From assembly GCF_027244095.1 (NCBI RefSeq), contig NC_069665.1:2606501-2670500 (forward strand): a stretch of 64,000 bases of DNA. Reading direction: 5' to 3'. Both the position numbers and the translations under genes were made by a program. Source of the stretch: Hemicordylus capensis (Eukaryota; Chordata; Lepidosauria; Squamata; Cordylidae). The notes under the pieces were generated by a model. The model was not told the DNA's origin. It saw nothing but the letters and a program-made list of their open reading frames with translations, and did no database searches. Of this stretch, positions 34,023-44,600 are shown one piece after another (position 1 is the first letter of the stretch; the number at the start of each line of letters is the position of its first letter).

Positions 34023-34330
34023 CCTGATCTGATAGGAACATTGGAAGGTACCACTGGTCCATCTAACTCAGTATCATCTACACCAGGGATTCTCAACGTT
34101 GGGTCCCCAGATGTTATTGGACTTCCATCATCCCCAACCAAAGGCCACTGGGGCTGGGGATTATGGGAGTTGAAGTCCAATAACATCTGAAGACCCAACG
34201 TTGAGAATCCCTGATCTACACTGAATGGCAGCAGCTTTCCAAGGTTTCAAGGCAGGAAACCTTCCCTGTCCTACCTGGAGATGCTTCCAGGAATGAAACC
34301 TGGGACCTTTCTCCAGAAATAGGAACCTAG
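34023..34330 (-). repeat. SINE interrupted by a hAT MITE (unit 1)
   Basis: SINE body pieces at 34,023-34,083 and 34,214-34,330 are separated by the MITE 34,084-34,213. Counterpart at 51,468-51,765. Confidence 0.75.
34084..34213. mobile_element. Palindromic hAT MITE with perfect 8-bp target duplication
   Basis: A 130-bp near-perfect hairpin, 'cagggattctcaacgttggg' to '...cccaacgttgagaatccctg', flanked by ATCTACAC at 34,076-34,083 and 34,214-34,221. Counterpart at 51,518-51,647. A related degenerate element lies just before it (33,936-34,018). Confidence 0.9.
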
Positions 34331-34484
34331 GAAGCTGAGCCATGGCCCCATCCTGCAAATTAGAAACTAATCCTCTGCTCTTCCCAATTCCACCCCTCCA
34401 TTACTATTCTCCATTACCCCACAATCCTCCTCTATTAATTAATCCAGTCATTCCTGTGTGTGTTGTTCAATCTGAAAGACACTT

Positions 34485-34605
34485 GTGCAGGGGTTTCCAC
34501 CCTGGTGCCCCAAATGATGTTGGACTACAACACCCATCACCCCCATGTGCTGTGGCCAACCAGTGCAGCTAGGGAGTTGTAGCGTCACAAAATCTGGGGA
34601 TGCCT
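34485..34605. mobile_element. Degenerate palindromic hAT MITE
   Basis: 'caggggtttccaccctggtg' with 'gatgttggactacaacaccc' and 'gggagttgtagcgtcac' keeps the family plan with decay. Counterpart at 51,919-52,039. Confidence 0.6.
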
Positions 34606-34699
34606 TCTTGAGAGCTCCTGCATTAGGCAGTGGGTTTGAACGCAGTGTTTAAAAAGGTGCTTAGTTTTAGGCTTGGGAATCCTTTCTTCCATCCCTCTC

Positions 34700-34912
34700 T
34701 TATTCATTCATTCGTTGGATTTCTACACCGCCCTTCCAAAAATGGCTCAGAGCGGTTTACACAGAGAAATAATAAATCAACAGGATGGATCCCTGTCCCC
34801 AAATGGATCACAATAATAAAAAAAACACACACACAAGATAGACACCAGCAAGAGTCACTGGAGGTGCTGTGCTGGGGGTGGATAGGGCCAGTTACTCTCC
34901 CCCTGCTAAATC
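34700..34912 (-). repeat. LINE-tailed dispersed repeat (unit 1)
   Basis: Same family as 10,289-10,545: 'atttctacaccgcccttcca', then 'gacaccagcaagagtcactg' and 'ctccccctgctaaat'. Counterpart at 52,134-52,346. Confidence 0.6.
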
Positions 34913-35224
34913 TTATGCTCCTTGCTGGGTGCTGGGGTTGGCAACGCTCCAGGATGGAGCCGGAATCAGCATCAATGATTCGGTGACTGTGGAACTCAAC
35001 CCTGGAGGTTTTAATGGCTTGATGTGGTGAAAAATGTTGGACGAGAATGTCCCAAGGTGGGGAATCTCCAGGAATCGCTTCAGAATGGGCAGTCTGCCTG
35101 GACGCACCTCTTCCTTTCTCCTTTGCTCTGATTCCGGGTCAGCTTGTCACTTCCGGGCAGGAATGGTGCAGAGAGAGTGTAAGCTGGGCTTGATCTGGCC
35201 TTCTCCGTTGGACCTTGCCCATTG

Positions 35225-35430
35225 CCTTCATTTATTGATTGACATTGATATCCTGCTCGTCCTTCCCAGGAGTCCAGAGCAGTGTCCATGGTTCTGTTCC
35301 TCCCCACAACAACCCTGTGAGTGAGGCAGAATAGGCTGAGAGATGGGTGACTGGTCCAGAGTGTCCTGGTGAGTTCCGTGGCTGAAGCGGGATTAGAACT
35401 CGGCTCTCCCAGGTCCAAGTCCAACCCTCT
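35225..35430 (-). repeat. tRNA-derived SINE (second family), unit 1
   Basis: 'tcctccccacaacaaccctg' and 'ggattagaactcggctctcc' match the reversed SINE at 11,080-11,330. Counterpart at 52,661-52,862. Confidence 0.7.
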
Positions 35431-35639
35431 CTCTCTTTAGAGGGAACAGATGAAACAGGGACAGCAGCAGTGCCTCTGAGCCTGAGCAGACTGCCAGACC
35501 TTGAAAAGAGCCGAATCCTGTCTCTGCCCTTTGAGATTTGAAGTTAAGGCTTCAAGGAGAGAAAAGACTTGGCTTTAAACTACCAGAACCCGGCGGGGGT
35601 GGGGGGTGGAGTGGGGCGACGGAGAGCCAAACTGTTACT

Positions 35640-36235
35640 TTTTTAACATCCAGGCTAGAGAACTGTAATGTGTGCTGTACCTAGGGCTGCCTTTGAAGAT
35701 GGTCAGAAAACTTGGATTGGCTTAGAATACAGCAGCCAGACTTCCAACCAGAGAGCCATAGTTCCGATGCTCTAACTCTGATCGTCAAAGGTCAGAGCTG
35801 GCTGTCACGGCCTTTCCAGGCTCACTTCCAGGTGCTGATTTCCGCCTTCGAAGCCCTCCATTAAATGGCTCCTGTAGGAACCAAGTTTAAGTCTCCAGGT
35901 GCCTCCCCAGGTGAAATCAGGAGGGTGGTGAGCGGGGAGAAGTCTTCTCAATGGTGTAGGAAATATGGTTCCCCAATAAGCGAGGGCGTCACCCATCTTT
36001 CTTAGAAGAAGGCGAGTTTTTGTAATCGACTTGTTCACAGCGGCTTTTAAAGTTCTGTAATTGTCTATCATGTGATGGCTGCTGTTTTGAATTGTCATTA
36101 GCCTGGCCTTTCCCTTCACTAGAGATGTGGTGGTTCTTCCCCTCCCAGGCACTGGTTTTTTGTTTTTTTTGTTTTTTTTACTGTATTTTTAAATTCATGA
36201 TGTGAATTTTAATGACGTTTTATATTGGATTTGCT
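35640..36235 (+). repeat. L2-type LINE ORF2 end (unit 1, 3' end missing)
   Basis: 'gtgtgctgtacctagggctg' and 'cttagaatacagcagccaga' correspond to the L2-like ORF2 region reading ...LQ(N)AAARL.... 'cactggctgcc'-like text is degraded, and 'ttccaggtgctgatttccgc' follows. In unit 2 the same LINE (53,070-53,710) continues into a normal LINE end ('gtaacccactccgagacctt...gggcgggctagaaatgc'). Confidence 0.65.
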
Positions 36236-36326
36236 TGCATGTTGAATGTTGGTTGTGTGTTTCGTAGTCCTGGAAGTGCCTTTGAACAATGATTCTTTCA
36301 AAGTGGGCCAGCTCTTCATGCTTTAA

Positions 36327-36585
36327 CTCAGGGCGTCCTAAACTTGGGAACTTTGGCCATTGTGGCTAGGGGTGATGGGAGTTGTAGTCCCAAAAAAGCT
36401 TCTCTCCCTGGCAGCATCTCCAAGATAGGGCTGAGAGAGATTGCTGCCTGCAAGCTTAGAGAAGCCGTTGCCAGTCTGGGTAGCCCACACTGAACCAGAT
36501 GGACCAAGAGTCGGACTCAATCTATGGCAGCTTCCTATGTTCCTGTGTAACATCTGGGGACCCTGGTTCCCTGATCCCTGTCTAA
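36327..36585. mobile_element. hAT MITE interrupted by a SINE (unit 1)
   Basis: The MITE left arm ends 'gatgggagttgtagtccca' at about 36,393 and its right arm resumes 'aacatctggggaccctggtt' at about 36,549. Between them is a plus-oriented SINE body with the tail 'atggcagcttcctatgttcc'. This is the opposite nesting order to 34,084-34,213. Counterpart at 54,105-54,363. Confidence 0.75.
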
Positions 36586-36764
36586 CCCATCCTTTCCCCC
36601 TAGGGAAGTCTCACATCCTCATTCTCCCTTCAGCACTGTGGAGAACAAGGAGAGATTAATGGCTGACCGTGCAAGGTGCCAATTAGCTCCGGATATCAGG
36701 GTTTTCAGTGTTCCCTAAGGAGGCAGTGGGGCAGGGAATACCAGCCTTAAAGATGTGAACCTGT

Positions 36765-37090
36765 GGCTTGATATATTGTTCTATAGCTAAGATTTTTGTA
36801 AACCGCTTTGGGAGGTTCACCTGGAAGCAGTGAATAAATGCAAAAACATAAAATAAAACAGAATGAAATGAAATAAAACCAGTTTGGTGACAAGGCGCTT
36901 TAAGGAATGCTGCCCCCTCCCCCCATATGAGGCTCCTTGCCCATGACGCTCCTCAGAGGAGACCCTTTGACATGCTCCTTTGCTTTCTGAGATTCGCTTG
37001 AGAGGGCCACGTGAGACAGCACCACTTTATCTGCGACAGCACCCACCGTATGGAACTCCCTGCCACAGGGTGCAAGCTTAGTTCACTCTG
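36765..37090 (+). repeat. LINE 3'-end fragments (unit 1)
   Basis: 'tttttgtaaaccgctttggg' with 'tgaataaatgcaaaaacata' is a LINE tail. 'cgtatggaactccctgccac' near 37,049 resembles an L2-like ORF2 end. Counterpart at 54,543-54,870. Confidence 0.5.
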
Positions 37091-37439
37091 AGCATTAGGC
37101 TTGGGAAATGGTGTCTGTTTCCACAGCTGTCGCTGGGGGTAATGAGAAGTGTGGGCTCCTTCCACCAGGCTCCAAACCTCTCCCTCTCCCCATCTTCCTC
37201 TCCACACACCCCACCTCCGCACCAATCTTTCTCAACGTCATCTGCTACGGCCACCATCTATCCACTCAGGGACAGAAGCTCCAAATCATTTGAGAAAACC
37301 CAGTAGCTTGGTGAAGTCAGTGTGAGGATGGAACAAGCAGACAGAGACAAAAATGAGTGGGACCAAAAAGAAAGCACCTGGTTGACATCCAATAAGTAGA
37401 ATAAATGGGTGATGTAGATGTATTTCATTTGCTATTGAT

Positions 37440-38255
37440 GGTTGCATGAGCAGATGCAAATAATGTGCATCTGGTAGCCCCTCCTGGGACTCAGCCCAGG
37501 AGAATCTCTTCCCCAGCTCCTCACATGGCAGCTTGACCCTCTACGAGTGATATCAGCCTCTTCTCTGCTTCTGCTGAAGCTCTCCTGGCTTCTCCACTGG
37601 GTGGGTTTGATCTTCTCCCTTCTGCGCTCTCACCCACCGCAGCAACCTCCGCTATCTCCCTGGCCCCCCTTTTTACTCCACTGGCCCAAACCCTCTCCTG
37701 GCTTATTGGTACACATGTCCCCTCAGGCCCCAATGCATTGGCATCTCTGGAGGGAATTTCTCTCCTGAGCCGGGGTCTCCGGCATGGCAGGGATTCAGGA
37801 AGGACACATCCATTGGACAGCTCCGAGGGCAAAAGCTTCAGGAACTTGGCTAGCCCCAAATATGGTCCTAGAAGAGCTGATTATAGCAACATAAGGGGAG
37901 GCTTCTGAGTGCTGCCCAGATAGAGTGGATTGGCCCCTGCCCTCCCCTGGGGATAGCCTGGTTGCTTGAAGGGACCTTGCCCAGTTCTCTCAGTGCTAGT
38001 TCTGGTGGGGCTGGGGACCTCGAATGGGGCTGACTAATCCTCTGGGAAATCGCCCGAGTCCGAGAGTGAAGGAAGGGCTGTATCCTTGGGTCTTGGTGGG
38101 GGCTTCTGGCTCTGGTTGTCCTGCTGTGGGACTCCTGGCAGAGCCTGGTCACCGGAGGTCTGGGTTGGAGGGACCCTCCACCCTGGCTCATCATCCCCTG
38201 AACTCTCCACCTCTTCCCCCCATGGGGGAGAACCCCCCATCCAGGGCATGACAGT
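37440..38255 (-). other. Open G/C-rich block, possibly an LTR fossil (unit 1)
   Basis: On the minus strand the block starts 'tgtcatgccctggatggggg', which resembles the start of some squamate Gypsy/ERV LTRs. Two adjacent minus-strand frames of 91-112 aa lie inside (38,034-38,309 and 37,521-37,859), conserved in unit 2 (55,812-56,087 and 55,299-55,637). I recognise no protein domain. It could be an LTR with chance frames or an unknown coding remnant. Confidence 0.3.
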
Positions 38256-38899
38256 TTCTTTCTCTCTCTCTTTTTTGTAAAATAGATTGGATTGGTTTTC
38301 AGAATGCAAAGAGTAAAAAGTAAGGGGAAAGAAAATAAGAATAGTATAAAATCAAAAGAATAGTCTGCATCTGCAAACTTACTATATACTTATTAGCCAC
38401 GAATAAAATACCATCTTATCATCATAGTTATCTGATCTGACCAAACGTCCTTTCTAAGTAAAGTCCAAAGGAAAAGGTATGAAAACGGAAAAGTGGCAAC
38501 CCTGTCAATTCTGAGCATCAAATTTAACCTGAATCTCTCTGGCTTCTATATCGTGTGGGTGTCCAGCATATTTTCTACCAAAAAGTTTTGAATGATTGCT
38601 TCAAGGCAAACTGAGGGCGGGCGGTGGGGGGAAGTAGATAAAGGGAAGCAGTGGAGTAAAGTAATCTGTAATTAAATGCAGTTTTTCTCTGGTCAATTGA
38701 ATTTAAGAATTAAAAAAAGACTACCACAAATGTACAAGAACTTTGTTTAGAAGCCAATCCAATTAGTTGGCTAGTTAATCGCTGATGGCCTCATCCATAG
38801 GGACGAGTGCTAACTGGTGCTAACCAATGAACTGAAAAGGTGAGCTCCATCCAGAGGCCAGGACCCTGGCAGCTGCAGAGCAACGTGGCTTGTCCCCAG

Positions 38900-41310
38900 C
38901 CCCCCAAAGACACAGAGACATAGTTTGGGTGAAAAGGGCCACAACTTTATTCACCAATAACAATAATAAGCCATAATAAGCCATAATAACCCATAATAAC
39001 CGTGTGACCAGCCTAATTCTAACTCAAACCCCCAACGCAGAACGGAGTAGGCGAAAAAACTCCCAACAGTGGCCAATGCGTTGAGAGCCAAAAATTCCTA
39101 CTCGGCCCCAGAAGGGCGACCAGTCACTAGACCCGCTCTGCTCCAGGGAAGGGGGGGGATGCTCGGCCCAAACGGAAGAGCTGGGGCGGGGAAATAGTAA
39201 TAATAAAAAGAGAGAGACCAGCCCGCCCACCCAAATCGTTTCCCCCCAAGTGAACCACAATGACATCAGGCCCAGGGAACCTAGCTCAATCATCCCAAAT
39301 GGCAGGGAGCGACTGGCTCCATAACATGCACCTCCTACCCAACCAAGAAACTGAAGCATGCGTTCCAAAACCCAACTGGGTGCCCCAATGGGAGGAGCTG
39401 GCCCTCTTGAAGGCCCCAAAGACCGACGAATGGGGGCAAACCAGGACCGGAACAGGAGCCGCCGCTCCGCCAGCACCTGCCAAGAAAACAAAAGGTCAGA
39501 GCGGGCATCGCCAACTTCCATTCAGCGCACGTAGTGCCGCACCACCAAGGACTTCCATCGCCCTCTCCTTTGAACGGCATGCGAGCAGCCTTGGTGGCAG
39601 CCCCAATCCTAATGGAGTGCAGTGTAAGTCCCTCCAAGGGAACCCCGGCCAAGGTCAAGGCCCTTTGTATAACTGCCAGCAACTGATACAGGGTGAGGGG
39701 TGCCTTGTCCTCGTGCGCAAAAAGGCAGCCCTCTGGAAAGTCCCAGGTTATGCCGTAAGGCAGCTACCGGACAAATCGAAGGGTCGCTGGTGGCCGCCAG
39801 ACGAACAACACAGCCGGGAGCAGATGGTCACCCAAGGGCAGCCCCATAGCACCATAAGGGGCATGCTTGGGGGAAGGCAAAATTCCCATGGGGTAAAACC
39901 CAGAGGTCCCCCCTGAACCTGAGATTGCTGTCGGCGAAGTTACAGAGCCGCCCCCAACAGGGGCCAAAGCCGGCCTGTTACCCAGCCACACCTGCTCTGC
40001 CGCCCCTTGGAGCCCTGCAGTGATCACCGGAAAACCCAACGGAGGACCCATGCCCCAAGGCTGTGTGTAAGGTGCCCCAAATGGGGCAGGTCCCCATCCA
40101 CCCATGGCAGGCATCGGCCAGGGTCCAGAGGGCCACTGTCCGGTGCCGCCGGGTGGCGTCGGTGCAATAGGCTCACCCGGGGACGGAGGCAAAGATGGAT
40201 CCACAGGGGGTTGATCCGATGGCAGCGGGGATTCCGGAACCGCAGGAGAAGGCATCGCAGGAACAGGAACGCCAGGCACTGGCAACACAGGATCAGCCGG
40301 CTCTGCAGGCAGTGCTGGGCCGGGCGGGCCCTCGCCCTTTTCAAGAGCTCCTAACCTGTCAGAGAGAGATTTTCGTAACTGTGTTCCAGCAGCACCACGC
40401 GTGCGTCGAGGAACTTCCTTCGGCGCTCCAGACGGGCCAGCCCCCTTGCTTCCAACAGAATGGAAGCCTTGGCCTTCTCCAGAGCTTCCATTCTGTTGAT
40501 CAGGCCCCTAATTAGAACCATCTCCTCATCATCCTCATCAGAGGAAGAAGCTGGAGGTGCAGGCCGCTTGGCCCCCTGATAGGCTGACCACCGGTTTTCT
40601 CCTTGGCTTTCCTAGGCATGTGGGCGAATTGCAGGGGCCCAGAATAACCAACCCCCAATGCCACCAAGAACAACCCCGAAAACCCCACGGGCAAAAGAAC
40701 ACGACGGGCGTGGAGAGAAGAGCGCCCAGAGAGCCACTCGCTGCCCTCCTGAGAGACCCCCACTCCGACCCCCCAAAGAAGCCAACGGAAGAGAAGAGGG
40801 ACACGAAAAATGCCAGTAACCCCAAGGCCAACCAACACCCTCACCCAACCGCAGGGAGCTGCAGGGCCCCAAATAAGTGCCACCAATCAGAGCAACCACC
40901 AGTCCCGCCCAGTTAGGCTGCCCAATACGCCCCAGGCCAGGAAGGCCCAACCCGGACAAACCAAGGGCCCCAAGCCCCGAAGATGCCGCCCCGGGGCCGA
41001 TGCCGCCGCACTCCAGCCGCAGGCCTATGCCCCCTCAGGCCGCTAAAATGACCGCCGATGTCCGGGGAAGCCGCCGCTCGGCAGGTCGATGCTACCCACC
41101 CAAATACACCACTCTTCCCATCCTCGGGCACACCCCGCCCCCCGCCCCCAGAACTGAACGGGCCAATCAGGTGCCTTTGGGGCCTCCTGCGGAGCGTGGC
41201 TGGGACAAACTCCCTCCCCTCCGCAGGAGGCCAAGGGGAGGGGCATTCCGTGTGGCTTGCTTCTCTTTCTTGGGGGCAACTTGTCTGGCTCTTCGCAAAA
41301 GGACCTACGC
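38900..41310 (-). mobile_element. Ngaro-type fossil, unit 2
   Basis: Counterpart of the unit 1 element at the same place relative to the gene, with the same gag-like, proline-rich, recombinase and SGNH-like remains. Broken, with several breaks. The minus-strand AATAAA is at 38,946-38,951. Confidence 0.7.
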
Positions 41311-41616
41311 AAAATACAAAAGAAAGAAATATTCTGATCAATGAAGATGCAGAACTCTAGCCTTAACCTCTATACCTCAACCCAATCTGTACTAATGTTA
41401 AAACAACATCATTTTAAAATTATCAACACCAGAAGACAACCCGTAAAATGTTAAGATTTACCGATTTTAAAAATGAAGTGATATAACTTGCGATCATATG
41501 GGAGGGGGGAAGCTGTAATATACAGGGTGAAGACGGGCCCGTCAGAGTTCTCCCCAGCAGGCCGTCTCCAGTCCTGCTGCTTAGGAGGACACCCAGCGAG
41601 AGACGAGACTTGCCTC

Positions 41617-44600
41617 TCAGTGGAGCCAGGGGTAGCCATACTGAAGGGAGATGTCCATTTCCTCCTCCCGCTCCACGAAATACTGCCTCCGGCCGGCTGA
41701 TGTCCACTGAGCCGCCTCTTCCCTCGCTCTTTGAGCCCGCCGCCGCATCAGCTCCCGGACGGGCCGTTGCTCCTCCGTCATGGGCCGGGAGACTTCCAGG
41801 TGGGCCGGGGGCGTCCTCCAAGGGATGAACGTGTCCCCCTTAAACTCCTGCTCTCCTGTCGTGCGCTGGGGACCAGGTGGAAGGACCGGATGCTCCGTGG
41901 AGGCTTGGTGGGCAGGGAGGACGGGTCGGTGGGTTGGTGTGGGACCCCAAGGCTGTGGCTGTGGTTGAGGGGCCGGCGGGGGCTGGCCAAAGGTCCTCCC
42001 AGCAAGACCATGCATCCGCAAGCTATTTGCCTGCGCCAGGGAGGAGGGCCGGAGCATGAAGGGACGGGATCCCGGCGGCCTCCACACTGGCGTTGATTGT
42101 GGGTGGGCCAGGGAGCTAGGGGGGAGGTTGGCCATCGGCATGGCTGCTGGCCTGGCCATGGAGCTGGGCGGTGCCTTCCCCGCTGGTCTGCTTGGCAGGG
42201 CTGCCAAAGGCCTTGGTGGTGGCTCAGCTGTGCTTCCGGATGGTGGCCTTCCCATGGACATCGCTGGTGTCTTTTGGGGCACGCTCTGCCCGGGATGTCC
42301 CTCTGCACTCTTGGACTCTGCCGGGGGGCCCAGGGCATGGAACACCTGCACGGAGTCCCGCATCATTCTGGCCAGGCTGCTCCTCGGAGTCGGGGGCACA
42401 GCCTGGGCGGATCCACTGGACTCTGCCCCCACTTTCTTCCTCTTGGTGTTCCCTGCTTCGGCTTCAGGTGGTAGCAGCCGTGCTTTCCCCCTTCCTGGCA
42501 GGACCTGAGGCATTTTCAACAGCTTCTGGCCTGGCATGCTACCTGCAGGTTTCATCGGCTGATGGGGTTGGACGGCCAGCTCCAGATGGCAAGTGGGGAT
42601 CTTCTGTGCAGTTCTCCCTTCCTTCTGGTCCAGGGGTGCTTTGGCCGTCTCTCCAGATCTCGCCTCCCGCTCAGCCTTTGGGCTTCCCCGTGGAACCTTG
42701 GGTGCTGGCACGCTCTCTGCCCCTGCTGCCCTTGCCCTCTTTGCAATGTTCTCTGCAGGGAGTTTCCTGCCCACCAACTCCCCATATGTGCGGTCCTTGG
42801 CCTTTTTGGGTGCAGAGGAGATGGGCGGCAAAAAGTCAAAGAGCTGCAGCCTTGGCTTGGCGCATTGGGTGTTCTTGTCTCCTGGGGCTACCAGGTGGGA
42901 AGCCGTTCCCTTGGAGAGCACTTTGGTTGGCTCTGGTGGAGGAGGCGGGAAGAGGAATTCCGGAAGCAACTGCGGGGCTGTTCCTCCCTTGGCCATTCCT
43001 CGACCCTTCAGCTGGGGAGGAGATGGTGGGTGGCGCTCCTGGGTCCCTGCTAGAAAGGAAGAAGAGAAGTCAGTTGTTTGGGGAAAGACGGAGCAAGTCT
43101 GTAACTTCCAGGCAAGTTCTAATCATGAAAACATTTCGATGGAGAAGAGTTGCAAAGGAATGGGGTCCCAAAGGCCGGATCTGGGCTCTGGGATCTGGGC
43201 AGCTTTTCCCCATCCCAAGGCACAGATGCTGAGGGAGTGGCATTCCCCCCCAACCCACATCAGACCTCCACTCTTCAACTCTTGTTCAAGCACAAGGTTC
43301 TCGCAGGGCTGGTGGGGCCAGTCACGGGACTGTCCTTCCCCCACAATGGTGCACACCCACCTCTGTGTGGTCCCAACTCTGGGATCTTCATTCTTCGTGC
43401 AGCACCGGTGCTGAAGCCTTCTGCCTTCTGAGTTGCAGGCTCTTTGATTTGGATGGCCAGTGTCTGCTCAGTGGCAGGAATCAAGACTGAAAGAGAAGGA
43501 CGGAGGATGACCAGGGGATGGGTCAGGATCTGATCCAGAGCCAGCCCTGCCGTGTGGTAAAGGGAGGTGGTGGATTTCAGTCCTGAGGGAGGGCGTGGGA
43601 AGGTGGCAGGGCTGACTCCTTAGGGGGCTCGAGCAGTCACGGATGGGTGGGCTAAGGGGTGAGGGCAGCAGGAATTCTCATCCGAAGACAGCTTTCAAAC
43701 ACTGCACATCAGGGCCGACATTGAGTCATCCAGTGATCAGCTCTTGCACATTTCCCAAAACTCTGGGCTGTGTTTCAGAATGCATGCTCTGTTCCTATGG
43801 CCAGGCCTGGAAAGGTGCCCCCCTGTGTGTAGTGGGAGCAGATGGCGTACTCTAGAAATGCAGCCCCAGGGCTAAAGGGATGAGGGGCAGTGGTGGGAGA
43901 GCTGTCTATGGGGAGAATTGTTGGCCCCCTTGGCAAAGAGCCGAGGAATGCTTCTTGATCTTCTTCCTCCCTGGAGAAGATCAGGGCTCCGAAGAATCTA
44001 TTTTGAAGACCATGGCCTCAGGAGAAGGATTGCGCCAGACCCATGGGAAGGACACAGGGAGCCCTAGGCAGGAGGACGCCCCTTTCCCAGCATCAACACA
44101 CACCTCTGGACGCACGGCGAATGTCCGTCGGCTTGCCGCTCCTGGGCTGATCCGGTGGGGCTGGGCGGAACCCCCCAGCGGCAGCGGTGGTGCTGCTGCC
44201 TTCTGATTGCAGCCGGTGGGCCAGCAGGACCAGATTCCTTTTGCGCGCCGGGTCCGCCCTGGCCGGCTGGGCCAGAGATGTTCTTGCAGCAGGAGGGATG
44301 GGGGCAAGCTGGGCCAGAGATGTTGTCTCCGCAGGAGGGATGGGGGCAAGCGTGGCATGTCTGTAGCCAGGAGCCTCCCTCACCCTATGCAAGAATGGTG
44401 GGAACTCTTCCGGCTCTGGAGGTCGCAGCTGGCCAAAGGATGGATGGCCAAAGAATTGGGCCATGGGGCCCGCAGTGGGACGGCTGGGGGCCAGCGGCCC
44501 AAAGAAGGGTCTGGGGAGATGGTATGGGGATGCCGCCAGCGAGCCAGGCCACTGGTGCTCCCGCTGCGGCTTCCGCAGATCTCCCTCTGCTGGGTCTCTG

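Larger units (their letters stand above)
23422..38448. repeat. Tandem segmental duplication, unit 1
   Basis: The unit begins 'cctttctaagtaaagtccaa' and ends '...ctgatctgaccaaacgt', directly followed by the same start at 38,449. The order inside is a Ngaro fossil, a C2orf78-like gene (minus strand), its promoter region, a LINE/SINE/MITE field and an LTR-like open block. Identity with unit 2 is roughly 96-98% by eye outside large indels. Relative to unit 2, unit 1 lacks about 359 bp after 36,231. Confidence 0.95.
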
